From Pseudofabraea citricarpa (taxonomy: Eukaryota > Ascomycota > Leotiomycetes > Helotiales > Dermateaceae), in the NCBI GenBank assembly GCA_029641185.1, contig JAPWGK010000034.1, positions 298,384-362,383 on the forward strand: a DNA stretch of 64,000 nt, in the 5' to 3' direction. This document shows, piece by piece, positions 24,474-36,913 of this stretch (positions are counted from its first letter, which is position 1; every line of letters begins with the position of its first letter). A model generated the notes under the pieces. It saw only the letters and a list, made by a program, of their open reading frames with translations, made no database searches and was not told where the DNA came from. Made by a program: the position numbers and the translations under genes.

Positions 24474-26406
24474 ATGTCTGACGTACACGAAGATGCAGTG
24501 CCCCGCACATCAGAAGGTACCGTATGGTCATTGCAAATCCAGTGAGTTGTGACACTGACCTTCTTAGAATTGCTTCCACGAAAAGACAGGATCCCGTCTC
24601 CACCGCCAACGCCTGTACGCTCGAAACCCAAGGCAGCTACATCCAAAAGATTGCATAGACTTCTCATCGCTTCGACGACGCTCCTGTTTCCCATTATAAT
24701 CTATGCAGTAACTATCTACTGTGCCGGGACGGCGACCCATCGCTATTCTCCGCTCGGATTGGTCTCCCCAGAACGCGGCATCTTGATCCTGAATATCTTA
24801 TCCAAGGCGGGAGACATAGCTCTTGTAGCAGCGGCAGACTCGGCCTGGAGCTCCATCAAGTTCATGGTCACTTCCCGCACTTCACCGACCTCGTTGTCTA
24901 CAGTCTTTGCCCTCAGCCCCGGTATAGGCTTGCTTGGCTTGGCGGGAATTATGATACAGCCGAGAGTGATAAAGGCTCTTGATCAGAGATCTTGGGCTTT
25001 CTTAAGGTAACTTCATTTGGGGCCACAAACATCGTTCCGTCTAACACGTCTCTAGACTCCTGGCTATCCTTCTACTCCCCGGCCCCGGGATCATCATTAT
25101 GAGCGAAATCAATGTCCAGTCACTCTATTTCCCTACCCAATTCTCCCCAATCAGCGGAGGTATGGGCGTGTTTAATACCTCTCTCATCCCGGTTTTCCAG
25201 CAGGCTTCGGGACCACTCATATCTGGACTTGTGCAAAATATTCTACGGGATCCTTCAATATCCCATTTGACGCAGTCGGTTAGTCCGTCATGCAAAGCTT
25301 CCAAGGCATCTTGTTCCTCCTATCTGTTACCTGGCGGCGTTCAGACCGTGTCGCCCTGGCCAGTAAATTCGACAGCTGCAAAGCTCTCGGCGTACGTTGT
25401 TGAAAGTGGCCCTTCATACGTCCTTGAATTTGGCTCTCTGGGCACCGATGTATCTTGGAACTTTGATGCCTGCAAGATCTATGCGTCGACGTTTGCTTCC
25501 AAGACGATACCCTTGCAGTTGTGCATCCAGAATGCCACGAGCTCCGAGACGAACGAACAGATATATGCGGGATGGCGTGTGTGTCCGACGAGCTTAGACG
25601 ACTCAGGCGACTGTAACCAGCCCAGTTCTTGGGATGCATCGCTGACGTGGAACACGTCGCTCACAGTATATCGTCGCAATGCCACCGTGGCAGCATCGCG
25701 AACCAACCTAGCGCTGTTGCAAGCCAAAGACCTAGGGACGCCCGTTCTACAGAGAATTACACCCCGGGATCTTTTCGAAGTCTACGATGCGATCCTCACG
25801 CCGCTGGGCGACATATCAGAGGGAGGAAACTGCTCCTCGCTCACGCCGCAATCGCAACTCACCGAGTTCCTCTACATCTACCTCAACCAGTCGGCCTACA
25901 CGACGAACCCCATCATCAGCACGCAGCGGGACTATCTCCGGAACCTGCTGGCCGTCCCGCTGTACTACTGCAACTACGTGACCATCCTATCCAGCAACTC
26001 GCCCAACGCCGTCCAGCCGGGCCTGCAGCCCGAGAACTACCTGCGCGGCTCGTACGCCATTCCCGAACAGCGCGCCGTGCCGGAGAGGTGGACCGTCTGG
26101 GCCTATGCCGGAACGTACGGTGCCATGCTGCTGCTCCTGCTGGCCGTGTGTGTAGCCGTGTCCGGCTACGAGACGTCGCAAACTAGCCACTTCCCGCTGG
26201 CTGACCTCCTGATGCAGTTGAGCCCCGAAGAGATGTCGCGTAGCGACGGCGAGGCTGGAAAGCAATGTTCCAAGGTCCCGTTTGATGACTTGTTTGTGGG
26301 CGTCGCGCCCGGCGATGATCAAGCTGTTCTGAAGAGGGCCTCTCAGTTGCGCATGCGTCTGGTGCGTCCTGGATTGGATGAAGATGCGACGCCGACGTCG
26401 AGGTAG
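24474..26406 (+). CDS. Large multi-pass membrane protein with glycosylated extracellular loop, unknown
   Basis: Exons are 24474-24516, 24568-25006 and 25056-26406, with 51- and 49-nt introns in phase, giving 610 residues. After a short polar N-terminus come hydrophobic helices (IASTTLLFPIIIYAVTIY; FALSPGIGLLGLAGIMI; LLAILLLPGPGIIIM). Then a region of about 330 residues has numerous NxS/T sites and paired Cys, suggesting an extracellular domain. A final membrane helix (YGAMLLLLLAVCVAV) and a polar C-terminal tail of about 75 residues follow. This layout occurs in uncharacterised fungal membrane proteins. I cannot name a function. Coding status is well supported by length and clean splicing. 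Confidence 0.75.
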
Positions 26407-28252
26407 AAGCAGATATGTTGAGTTCGAACGCGACATTAACATAAAAGGCGTATAGACACGAAGAGGATAGAAGTGCCATGTCAGTGCTTTACAGCGCAAA
26501 TGAAACGCCCTGTCGTCGATCTGAACGACGTTCTTACGAAGTAGATGGATGGCTGTACAATGGCAGATGTAGAAGGGAGCACTCGTCACCTCCCGCCAAG
26601 AAAGTTGAGAATTGCATCACAACTCCAGACATCTCAAGAGTCCACAGATCCCACATACAAGTACCGACAGGTATCGAATTCGTTGTTGACCAAAACTTTC
26701 AGTTTCAGCCCATACGATAACATATCCCCCACACGATACCTAATCAAGATAGGGGAGAGGGCTCTTGCAGAAAATAGAGCGAAAAAAAAGAGGATGATGG
26801 AGACGTATTAGAGAATTACTATCAGTGAGAGTTATCTCAACAGAGGGAGAGAAGGAAACACCCTATATAAACCATCTCGATCCCGAGGCAGGAATTCTTG
26901 TTTGCGCATACAACTTTGCGTACAAAGACAACAAACCATGAGTCCAGAACCATACGATGGACGGACGGACGAACGTGGTGGCAAATTTGGGCACAGATCA
27001 GGGCTTCTGAAGCCAAAAATACCTCGCCTGCCTGCCTGCCTGCCTCTGGGGATGAAGAGGGTCTGGCGATTCTCGGTCGCGGACGAGGATACTTACTTGC
27101 CTATTTGTATGAATAGCCAGGGATGGCAAAGATGGAGGTGATATCTTCTTTCTAGGCGAAGATGCGTTTTTTGCACTTCTCGGTTCTGATAACTCGAAGG
27201 GGCTTGTGGCGTAGAAGCGTGAGGTATCACTACTATATACGGTTGTGGTTATGCAAGTACGTGTATAAGGAAGAGGAAAGTAGCGACTGAATCAGTGGGA
27301 TGTAATGATAACTAGAATAATACGACTTGATATATCGATAGAATATAATAAGCTGTTGCGATATACCACCTTCTTATAAGAGTGGAGGAGGGGGTTTATC
27401 AAGTTGGCCTCGTGACGCGATTTAGTATATATTCACTTATCAAAATGATACGAAGTTTTAATTGGGGTATGATCTTAAGAAAGAGATAAGAAGGATCTGC
27501 TAGCTATACAAGCACCTAGGTAATTAGTTCATATTTATTATAAAGTACATATATATGAATATAAATTTATCTGTTTGTATTTATCTTGAAAGATCTAAGA
27601 TTATACCTTGGTTTCGTACGTATATCTTTCTATCTCCCCTGCGATAAGAGACCAGAGAGGGAAGTTCCAACCCAGCTTGGTGTGAAATGATAGCGAGATA
27701 CCTACTTAAGTAACGTCCGTTCTTGTGCAAGAACAAGAACAAGAACAAAAACAAAAACAAAAACGTACTTTGAGTTGGAAATCTTTGTTGATGATACTCT
27801 AGTATCTCTCATGTCCTGTCTGATACAGTTATGTCTTATGATTATTCTTGGGCGCGTCTAACTTCCCCTCGTGAGAATTTTCTGATATTTTTTATAACGC
27901 TTTAGGTATTGAGACTAGTCATAGGTAAATGTGAGGAAAGATCATGATATCTGATGAGCGTATTCTCGTTCTGTGTAAAAATGCAAGAGAAAGTTAAGTA
28001 TACCGGTTTAGGAGGAGGTGTGTTCCTATAGTATAGTATAGCAAAATAAGGGTATATACGAAGAAAAACACACGTGATGACGGCGGAAAAGCAAGACCAC
28101 CTGCAGCAGGCCTGCAGGTGACACAGTCCTTGTCATACCTACTACGGACGGAACAACAACGCTGACAAACTATCCATTATCACTCTCTGCTCCCAACTTC
28201 CACCATCGTGTGAAAGGGCAAAGGGCAGCAACAAGACTGACCAATATCGTCA
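26407..28252. other. Gene-free, low-complexity and A/T-rich interval
   Basis: It holds a (CCTG)n run near 27027-27046, an AACAAG/AACAAA repeat tract near 27729-27764, and A/T-rich DNA from about 27.3 kb. A perfect 9-bp inverted repeat with a 5-nt loop lies at 28098-28120. No gene is supported. Confidence 0.5.
28098..28120. repeat. Perfect 9-bp inverted repeat (hairpin)
   Basis: CACCTGCAG at 28098-28106 is matched by CTGCAGGTG at 28112-28120 around a 5-nt loop, about 130 bp before the F-box fragment. The function is unknown. Confidence 0.5.
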
Positions 28253-29715
28253 ATGGCCTTCATCGCTCTCCCCGCCGAGATGCACAGCGCCATCTCGTCG
28301 CATCTAGAGGTGCTCGACGCACAAACCCTGCGGCTGACATGCCGTTACTTCCACAGTGTGGCAAGGGTTGAATAGGTTGTGTGAAATGATTGTCTGGGTG
28401 GTTGGAGAAGAGAAAGCTCCTGTAACGGAGGAGGAGGCTTAAATACAGGCAATAGCGCTAGTACGCGCTCCTTCCGTGCTACACTCACCCACGTATCCTT
28501 CCCAGAAAAAAAAGTGATTCCCATATACCCCTCCAAAACGAAGTTATTCCCAATTATCCTCTGCAAGAACCTGCCTCTCCTCATGTCTGGTTATCTCAGG
28601 TATATCCTCCTATACGGAACACGCGCCGTAGTAACTCTCCAGATTCCTCTTCCTCAATTCCCGGCTTGTCTTCAATTGTCTCTTTCTGCGGGTCTTCGGT
28701 AGGTTGTGCATGTGCTTTCTGCAAATTCACGATGTTCTGATGTATTAGATTGCTGCGATCTCGCTGCTTGGCAAAGGTATTATGAAAAACGGAGGGGTTA
28801 TTAGATGAAAGAGGGGAAAGTCTGTTGTGTCTGGAGAAAAGTGTTAAGGTATATCGGTAATGAAAGAGGAAGGAAGTAAGTAGTCCTCCCGGCTATGTTC
28901 GGTAGTATCTTGCACCTTCTACTTAGTGCCTCCAGATATCTAATCCCGAATATTAATACTCGTAATTCTGAAATAAATCGTACTCTTAGTATTCAAAAGA
29001 ACTCCTATATCCGTTCCTGGAATACGCACCGTAGTATTTAAAATCGCTCGTACAAGGAATTCCGATGTAATTAGTCTCGTTAGAAATAAAGAAAACAGTC
29101 GCTTAAAATATACCCGATCCTTAGTTGGATCACTAGTATAACACACGTTAAGTCGGGCGACTTAAATTTATGAAAAGTATGCATGGATGATAAACTAAGT
29201 AGCTACTCTCTACTCCTATATAAATCATCGATTAGCTAGTAAGTGGGTCCGGAATAACTTTCTACCGGTTACAACAGCCTGATCCCTCGCGCTACACACG
29301 CCGAGATGCTCGCGGTCGAGAAGACGACTTCCGGCCTCCTCGCGCTGCGTAGGCTGCGGACGGCTGCGACGTGCAGCAGCCTTTAGCAGGAGGATGGTCA
29401 GGCAGAAGAGAGGAGCGCACCAGGCGGGAATGAAGCTTGCAAGCGGTTCTGTATTGAGTGCGGACGTCGACCGCAGCCACACCCGGGCCTGCATCGATAT
29501 ACGCTAGGTTCGCGATGCGGGAACAAGAGGAGCTCTGGAGGAGGGTGGAGGAGCAGAGAGAGAGGAGATTTCTTCGCGCACAGAGGAGACGAGACTGGAT
29601 CAGTAGTGGTCGTGCACCGTCTGAGTATTCGTCGGATGGAAGCGAGCATAGCAGCAGTCAAGATGTATGGGATTGGGGGCAGGATGACGATATGAACTAT
29701 TCCGCTCAGTCGTAA
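28253..29715 (+). pseudogene. Broken F-box protein gene, split by A/T-rich DNA
   Basis: At 28253-28375 a 40-codon frame encodes an N-terminal F-box: LPAEMHSAISSHLEVLDAQT followed by LRLTCRYFHSV, then a stop. About 1 kb further on, at 29306-29500, another plus-strand frame encodes the C-terminal hallmark of the same fungal F-box family, with EACKRFCIECGRRPQ and then LHRYTLGSR. That frame is interrupted by an in-frame TAG at 29384-29386. The charged continuation (EELWRRVEEQRERR) lies in a different frame (29458-29715), so a frameshift is also present. The DNA between the two halves (about 28.4-29.2 kb) is A/T-rich and non-coding. I read this as one gene inactivated by insertion and point decay. 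Family assignment of the halves rests on motif recall. Confidence 0.6.
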
Positions 29716-30307
29716 TTTGCATACCTCTAGCTACTTCGATGGGCAGTGGCTAGCCAAATCATCATAGGTAGCAAAGATCTAGCGCTCGCACTGATGCACT
29801 CGATGGCGTTAGGTTGATATTCATAATAAAACAGGTTACAGCTTTTGACGCTCTCAACAAAATGATCAATAATATAGCCAAAGTACAAAATTCTTCTAAG
29901 TGCAAGTCAAGCCATTGTAGAAAAATAGCTAGAAGGTAATATCGAACAGGTCACAATTTCATATATGAATACGGTGGAGATCCAAGGCCCAAACTACGAA
30001 GTATTTTCGCACACACGGATAGACGTGTCGACTAATTCTGAAAGGCCGCTTCAACGTTTTGCCGCACGGAAAGCTTGGCGATTTTGCGGGGAAGTGGCAG
30101 AAGTGGTGTGGGGATCCCGTTCCGGTTAAACGATTTGCCAGCTGGCCTCACCACAGTTGCCTCTGTTGGTCCTTCTCGACGACGACGACGGGCGTGTAGG
30201 GGTTTAGCAGAAGCACCGACGTCAGATCACAAGTTCATGCAGATGATAACTTCGATTGTGAGCACGAGCCCGAGATCAAAATCTGTCCACCGCCCACCGC
30301 AGCAACG
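29716..30307. other. Intergenic, promoter of DBD-only regulator
   Basis: No coding sequence is seen. A short GACGAC run occurs near 30178-30190. Confidence 0.4.
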
Positions 30308-31473
30308 ATGGACTCGCCCGCTGGCGAAGATTCTCCAGAAAGCCAACCACAGCCAAAGGCGAAGGCAGGCAGTAGTAGTAGTTCCAGAGGCCAGAAGCAT
30401 GCATCAGGCCGAGCGCAACCGAGCGCATCAAGAATAAGTGCTGCCTGCCGCGGATGCCGCTTGAAGAAACAGAAAGTGAGTCGTGATTTCAGAGGCCGGG
30501 TAAATATTGATAGTAACATGCTTGTAGTGTAGTGGAGGAAGGTAGGTGATGAATCGGAAGCTCAAGACGGTTGCCGAGTCTCTTTGGGATTCTACACTTG
30601 TCGCTATGGGTGGAAGTCGTGTTGTCTACTCGCTAATTTCCTGTTTAGACCGGAATGTGTGCAATGCAAAAGAGCGATGCAAGAGTGCCATTGGCCAGAG
30701 CAACAGAAGCGGTGAGTCGGATGCTACTCCTTGCTAATTTGGTTGCCGAAGTTCCTTCACTGGAAATAGGAAGTTGAGCTAAGTACTTGGATCGTAGTGG
30801 CCCTCCCAAACAGTATATAAGAGCCCTTGAGGCTCGCTTATTGGAGACCGAGGAGGCACTCTTGAAAGTTCTGCCCGCCATCCCAATACAGCAGCTTGAA
30901 GATTTATTTTCTGGCGAGGAAAATGGGCCGAAGGATCAGGCGTCTTCGACGCGGAAAGGAAAAAGTCTTCCACCAGAGCAGCAGAGAAGATTTGGATCAG
31001 AATATTGGAATGCTTTCCCATTGAAATCAGCCGAGGAAGTACAGCGATGGCACTTAGACCAGAGTGAAACATTGCCATCGGAGGATACTGAACAGTCAAT
31101 AGGATTCTCTCACGACGTAGAAGAGGACTCTCAAGACAGGCCCCAAACAGAATCAAATATTTCATCGAATAGATTTACCACGGGATTGCCTGATGCGACG
31201 AGATTACTCCATCCATCTGAGACGACGCATATATCCCAAAAACCATCACATTTTGAGAACCACATTCCCATACATGTTCATGATACGGCGAGCAATTTTA
31301 GCGAACGTCGAATGAGGGTCTTTGAAATGCATGGGACGGATTTCGGCCCTAGCGAACAGATTCAGGTGCATGATGCGAATTGGAGGAATGTTTCGGAACC
31401 AGTGACATCCAATAGTAGTCATCGAGAACCATTGTGGACGGCTACCGATGAAGAGGCCGAATATTTATGGTAG
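30308..31473 (+). CDS. Zn2Cys6 regulator with DNA-binding domain only
   Basis: Exons are 30308-30475, 30528-30541 (a 14-nt microexon), 30649-30711 and 30798-31473, giving 306 residues. Splicing creates a canonical cluster CRGCRLKKQKC...ECVQCKRAMQEC with spacing C-x2-C-x6-C-x6-C-x2-C-x6-C. The third Cys is encoded by the microexon. A GPPKQYIRALEARLLETEEA linker and coiled coil follows, then YWNAFPLKSAEEVQRWHLDQ and a polar tail. No fungal_trans domain is present before the stop. It would bind CGG-containing sites as a homodimer, inferred from the coiled coil. It converges with, and ends only 65 bp from, a regulator that has the opposite domain content. Confidence 0.8.
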
Positions 31474-31538
31474 CGGGCCTGGAGAATCCATTTCGGGAGA
31501 GAAGATTTGAAAGATGGTAAGAACATGCAGAGATCTCT

Positions 31539-33917
31539 TTAGAATTCGTTCATGTTCATACTGCTGTTCAGCGCCTCCCATGTAATACCTTCAAAAATGT
31601 CACAGCTATCGGCGCCAAACAAACTTTGCAAATCTGACTCATTTGGCTGCAAATTCATGAAATCGAACGCCTCAGGCGGCTTGATGTGCCTTTCATCCAG
31701 AGTGGTCGCATCATTAAATGACTCTGCGCCACTAGATCTGCTTGGAAACCCAAAATCCTGCTGGTCATTAGATTGTGAATCGTTTAAAGCATCGACATAT
31801 CCATTCGCATGTACATGGGAATTTGAAATCGGCGACCTGGTTAAATTCGGTGTAACAACATCACAGGGGCGATCGGAGGTCTGCTCGTTTTCCGAGACTG
31901 AAGAAGGACGAACTATAAATACAATTAGAAGACCAGTTTAGGCTGATAGAAGAAATATATACCTCGTTGTGCTCTTTTCGCCGCAGGTTCGTTTCCTTCA
32001 GAACTCCGCAAATCACATGCATCGTCGAGAGCTGAACGACGTCTCCCGTTTATCTTCTCGGTTCTGACATTTTGAGACCGAGTAATATTAGATGTATTCA
32101 GACTAATCAGAAGTCGGTTGAGGACATAATGACAGTGCTTTGCAAGTGACCATCTACGTGCCATAATTTTGAGAAGGTCCAAGCAAGAAGAAATGTCTCT
32201 GTCAAAAGTTTAGCATATTTATTACTTTCTATCGTTAAAAGCTTCCATCCTCTGCCGCTTGGATTATGAGGTTGGCTGGGCATTTTCATGAACTTGGTCG
32301 CGATTTAGCACAGACGCTAATCTTCCTGCTGGCTACATACAGTTGCGACTTTGGTGATGGAGGGGATGCATAGTTATGAAAGCTGAATTAAACCTACCTG
32401 AGACCCTTGGGTTTTTGGTAAAGGTTGAGTTGGCATCCAAACGCGACTATCAAACCTGCCATCCATGCCGAAGACATGTTACCTGGCCAAAATAAAGACT
32501 GGCCAAGTTGTGTCTGTGTTTTTAAAGTAGATATTATTGTTCTCGCAGATCCAATGCACGTTTGCAATGCAGAGCGAAACTCTGGTGTCGATGTCTCTAG
32601 AGAAAGAGAAGGTCGATTGACGATTAGTATTAAGTTATGATAAAGAACAGTGAAGAATCCGGCAAGGTCGTATTTCTGTCTGTCAGCGTCAATCATGGCC
32701 CATGGCTCATCAATTCTTGTGATCTCCGACAAAGTTGGAGGTAATTCATGCCACCATTCGTGAATATCTGCTTTCAAAAACAGCACATCATCCTTCTCCG
32801 TCCAACGTTTATCGATAGATTTGTGAAATAATTCCAATGCTCTGCCAACAAGTCTTCCATACTTCACAAAGTAGGACTGTGCAGCTTGCCTTTCTTGTCG
32901 CCGCTGCGAAACCATGTTGGTTGGCGCCTGAACATCGTCAGGAATAACATCAGTGTTGTTTCCAGGAAGGTGCAGTATGGTCTCAGTCGGAGACTCCCCA
33001 ATAGTCGGTTGAGCCCTGTGTATGACAGGCTCGTGCAAGTCCGGAATCCCTGGAGTACAGACGTCAATATCCGAGTCTTGAATACCAAGTGGATGACCAA
33101 GAGCTTGGCTAAGATATCGGTCAATCGCATATGCGCTCCAGAATATCCTTTTTCGAATATCACGATCCGGCAACGAAATCTGCTCATAGCGATAGGGACA
33201 CCGATGCAAGCCTGCATTGTATATCGACTTGAAGATCATACCTCCAACCGTTGAAGCAGCACGAAGTGACATGACTGAAACTAGGTATAATTGGGCAGCT
33301 AGAAGAGTTTGCACTGAGTAGATATCGTTGTGCAGCGCCAATGGTGATAACATGGTGATCAAAGCGCTCGGAGACTGGAATTTTGAACCTGGTGGAAATC
33401 CGTCAATGGGGGAATCGAGAAGAGCAATGTTGAAAATGCATCGGAGCATGATGGAGCAAGAAAGAACGTCCTCTTTGGATGCCGAACGATATCTACCAAA
33501 GTACAAAGACTCGAGATCCCGAGAGATGGAAGGGCCGTGTAGAAACGGGAAAAGTGGATGCCAGCTCTTGAAGTAGACCATCATCAACTTCTTTGCCACA
33601 CTATACTCCGGCAGCTGACCAAGGTTGTCACCAACTATAGATGACGCCGAATCTCCTTGCAGACTTGGAAGCTCTGCAGATTCGTGGGAGTCGTCATTTC
33701 CAGCAATAAATCGTTCCGGTGAAGGGTCTCGGGAGCGAGACGGACTTCCAACTGCAGCTCCTCGTGATGCAGACACGGCAAAAGCTCTTCGTACAGTATT
33801 GACAAAGAAGACGCCAGAGCTGCTACCCACAAAGTGACTCACCCCCTGATCTATGGCTCGCAACGACCCGATCTCTTTCGACAACCCCAATGGGCGTGTT
33901 TCGTGTGCGGTGCTCAT
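31539..33917 (-). CDS. Fungal_trans-domain regulator lacking a zinc cluster
   Basis: Exons are 32398-33917, 31963-32198 and 31539-31912, giving 709 residues in phase. The first intron (199 nt) is long for this genome. A HFVGSSSGVFFVNTVRRAFA segment, typical of the linker after a Zn2Cys6 cluster, stands near the N-terminus. It is followed by the fungal_trans regulatory region with SWHPLFPFLHGPSI, LHRCPYRYEQISLPDRDIRK and RIFWSAYAIDRYLSQALGHP. A C-terminal helix (DISSCLDLLKIMARRW) and an acidic/polar activation-like tail complete it. No Cys6 cluster is found before the ATG or in the 415 bp upstream. Either it acts without its own DNA contact or the 5' part was lost. Domain identity is firm; the role is unknown. 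Confidence 0.8.
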
Positions 33918-34332
33918 TGTGACAGGGTTGCATGACCTCGAACTTCTGAAAGCAGGGGTTTTTCTAGCAATAATTCGTACATTTCCGATCGTTTAGTTAC
34001 CGATACATTATATATGTGGGATGGTCTGGTTGGAGAAAGAGGAAGAGATGTATATTCCTCAGAGCGGAATATCTATCTGCCATTGTCCGAAGTAAATATG
34101 TCACATGATTAAACACCTCCATGTCCATGCTCATAAGCGAGGGGCTAAGATAATGCAGCTGCAGCCAGATAAGCATCCAGTTCCAGGTACGTCCCATGTT
34201 TTTACGCTCTGATTGAGCTGAGACGAGCCCTTGCCTCCGTTCACTTTCCATACCTTCCGTACTCATCCCATCTTCCAATCTCCGCCTCCTCATCAATTTT
34301 CTCACCAACCTCAAAACAACAACGACATCAAG
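33918..34332. promoter_or_regulatory. Divergent promoter region
   Basis: This 415-bp interval lies between the fungal_trans gene and the C2H2 gene. No zinc-cluster exon is hidden here on the minus strand. Confidence 0.4.
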
Positions 34333-35119
34333 ATGACTTACTGCCGCGAGTGTGATCGCGAGTTCAGAAATTGGAACGGATACCATCAGCACATGGACAA
34401 CAGCGCTGTACACAACCAAGACCAGCAATGGGACTGTGACTACCGCTTCTGCGACCGATCATTCTACAGTGAATATGCACTCGACCAGCATTGCGCAAAC
34501 TCTCCCAGCCATCCGTGGTGTGTTGAGTGCAAGAGACTCTTCCAGAGCGAAAGCAATCTCAATGCCGTGAGTAGCCTGCCCCTTTACCGGAGTATACACA
34601 GTGCTGATATCTAGCTAGCACCTACGCTCGCGCATTCATTTGGCAGCCTCAATTAATTGCCCATTTTGCAAGGCAGCCTTCACAACAGCATCTGGCCTTA
34701 CCATCCACCTTGAGTCAGGTAGCTGCAGTTCCGGTGTTAACAGACACAAGATCAATGAGCTCGTCCAAAAGCTTGATAGGAACAATGTCATTACCAGACC
34801 GATGTTGACCATGCCCAGCTATAGCAACACCGACACCTATGCTACCGATCGTGCCTGGAACGGATACGCTTTTGAATGCTGTCTCTGCACACGCGACTTT
34901 GGTTCTCTCAACGCCCTAAACAGCCACCTTAGAAGCCCAGCTCATGATCAAAACATCTATCGTTGCCCTGGCCCATGCTGCGGTCGGACATACAAGCTTT
35001 TGAGTGGATTAGTTCAGCATGTTGAGAGCGAATCCTGCGGTGTCATGAGATTCGCACAAGTACAAAGTCAAGCTCGGAATGGTATCCAGAACATGGTTGG
35101 CAGAATGATCTCTGGATAG
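34333..35119 (+). CDS. Multi-C2H2 zinc-finger protein
   Basis: Exons are 34333-34566 and 34619-35119, with a 52-nt intron (GTGAGT...CTAG), giving 244 residues. At least five finger-like units are visible: YCRECDREFRN...H...H, CVECKRLFQS...HLRSRIH (created across the intron), CPFCKAAFTTASGLTIHLES, ECCLCTRDFGSLNALNSHLR and a Cys-rich CPGPCCGRTYKLLSGLVQH. Proteins of this design are common in moulds and usually uncharacterised. They may bind nucleic acid. The frame stays open further upstream, but no ATG occurs there; 34333 is the first ATG. Confidence 0.8.
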
Positions 35120-35761
35120 ATTGGGAACCTCTTCGATCTCAGGCTCGGTACTTTGAAATATTGCCTCGAGAGTAACAAGGTTCTTTTGATGAGGAAGCCC
35201 AACTGACATGGGGTGAGTATGTATTTGCATGCATACTTGTGTATTTTTGATCCTGATTGAGGAACGGAGTACAGGAATTTCTAGATCCATCGCGCCAGTG
35301 AAACGATCAGTATCATGTATCATACCCTAGTGCTATGGATTGATTTCATATTCAGTGGCTGTTATGTGTACTATAACCATGAGGATAGATAATAGTTCTA
35401 TCGGATTGCAAATTCTCCGACCATCGCTTTACTTGTCCAAAGCTCGCTTGTTTGTGCATCTCTAACCGAGGCATGTCAAGAATTCAAAGGCCTATCCGGT
35501 CAGCTTCAACTCGCCCAGTTTTCCCCCATCTGAGGGATAACGAAACAAACTGCCAGGGTATCTGTGACAAGAGCAGAGATGGGGAACTGACGATAACAAC
35601 AGTGGGGCTATACCCGAGAGCAATTATTAGGTGGGGTTAGCTCAAAAGGTGGGGTGACACCTCCAGCAAGTTATTTATTCCCCTACTTCTAACACAACAT
35701 ACCTTGACTGCAATGCAGGTTATCTGATATCTTAATAGGACAAAAAGATCCATAGGCCGAT
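35120..35761. other. Intergenic, no gene seen
   Basis: No supported feature beyond the presumed promoter of the oxygenase gene. Confidence 0.4.
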
Positions 35762-36913
35762 ATGGATTCATCAAGTTTCCCACTCATCTCATTCCAGGAA
35801 TTCCTCACGGGTTCGGAGAAGGAGAAACGTGCCGTAGCACAGAAACTCTATGATGCCTTTCACACATATGGATGGGTATATCTCGAGGACTTCGGTATCA
35901 CCCCCGACGAAATCGATGAGATGTTCGCTATGGTAGGTTGATGGGCGGATATCTGCTTGCTTAGAACTCAATGGTCGATGCTAACTTTTTCACTTGTGAT
36001 CCAGTCGAAGAAGTATTTCGACCGGCCAATAGAGCAGAAATTAGGTGAGACTTTGTCATCTGCTGAGACAAATCAAGGGTATACACCAGATGGTGCGGAA
36101 GCCAATGGCGGAACAGATCACAAGGAGGTTTGTATTGGTATCCCTAGAGATAGACGAGGACGCCCCTACTGATACTGAGAAAGTGTTATGAGCATCGACG
36201 GTTTAAGAATGAGCTCTGCCCCTCCCAAGAAAAGTTTACTGGATTCAAGGACTTCATGGATTCCTTCTACTCGGTAACTATCTCCCTCGGTATTGATCCG
36301 AGTGATTGTGTTGATAATTAAACGTCAGAAATGCTTCAACCTCTCCGTCGACGTCCTTCGAGCCCTCGCGCTGATCATGGAACTCGACGTCGATTATTTC
36401 AGCAGCGCTCTTCAAAAAGCCGATCCACAATTGCGACTGCTTCACTACATGCCCATCGCGCGGTCGATAATTGAATCTGCAGGCCACGCCCGAATCATCC
36501 CGCACACCGATTTCGGGCTATGCACGATCCTGTTCCAGGACAGCGTGGGCGGCTTAGAAGTCGATCCTTTCCACACAGGCACCTTTGTTCCCGCAACACC
36601 CATCAAGGGAACCTGCGTCATCAATGTTGCCGATCTGCTGCAGAGGTTGTCGAATGATCGCCTCAGATCAACTATGCATCGCGTCACATCACCGCCGTTG
36701 CACAAGGTCGGCAGTGATGGGATGCTGCCTGCGAGATACTCGACGGCCTTCTTTGTTCATCCCTCGCCGGATGTGGATATTGAACCGATTGTGAGAGAGG
36801 GCGAGAAGGCCGCTAAGTATGAGAAGGTCAATGCCGGACAGTGGAGGGTGATGAATACGGCAAGTAATTATAAGAGCATTTTGGGCAGCGGGGCAGGTGC
36901 TGTTAAGGTCTAA
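35762..36913 (+). CDS. 2-oxoglutarate/Fe(II)-dependent oxygenase (isopenicillin-N-synthase-like)
   Basis: Exons are 35762-35932, 36005-36127, 36184-36273 and 36329-36913; all junctions are in phase and give 322 residues. The N-terminal DIOX_N-like part contains AFHTYGWVYLEDFGI and SKKYFDRP. The jelly-roll core has the iron ligands H187 and D189 (PHTDFGLCTILF) and H245 (STMHRVTSP), and R264/S266 (RYS), the 2-oxoglutarate-binding pair. All key residues are intact. The family hydroxylates, desaturates or cyclises small molecules in the cytosol. Substrate is unknown. A sugar-porter-type MFS gene follows on the same strand about 1 kb away, but no wider pathway is evident. Confidence 0.88.

Noticed and set aside
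34231..34332. N-terminal extension of the C2H2 gene
   Set aside because: The upstream frame begins with TTG, not ATG; the first ATG is at 34333 and gives a normal start to the first finger.
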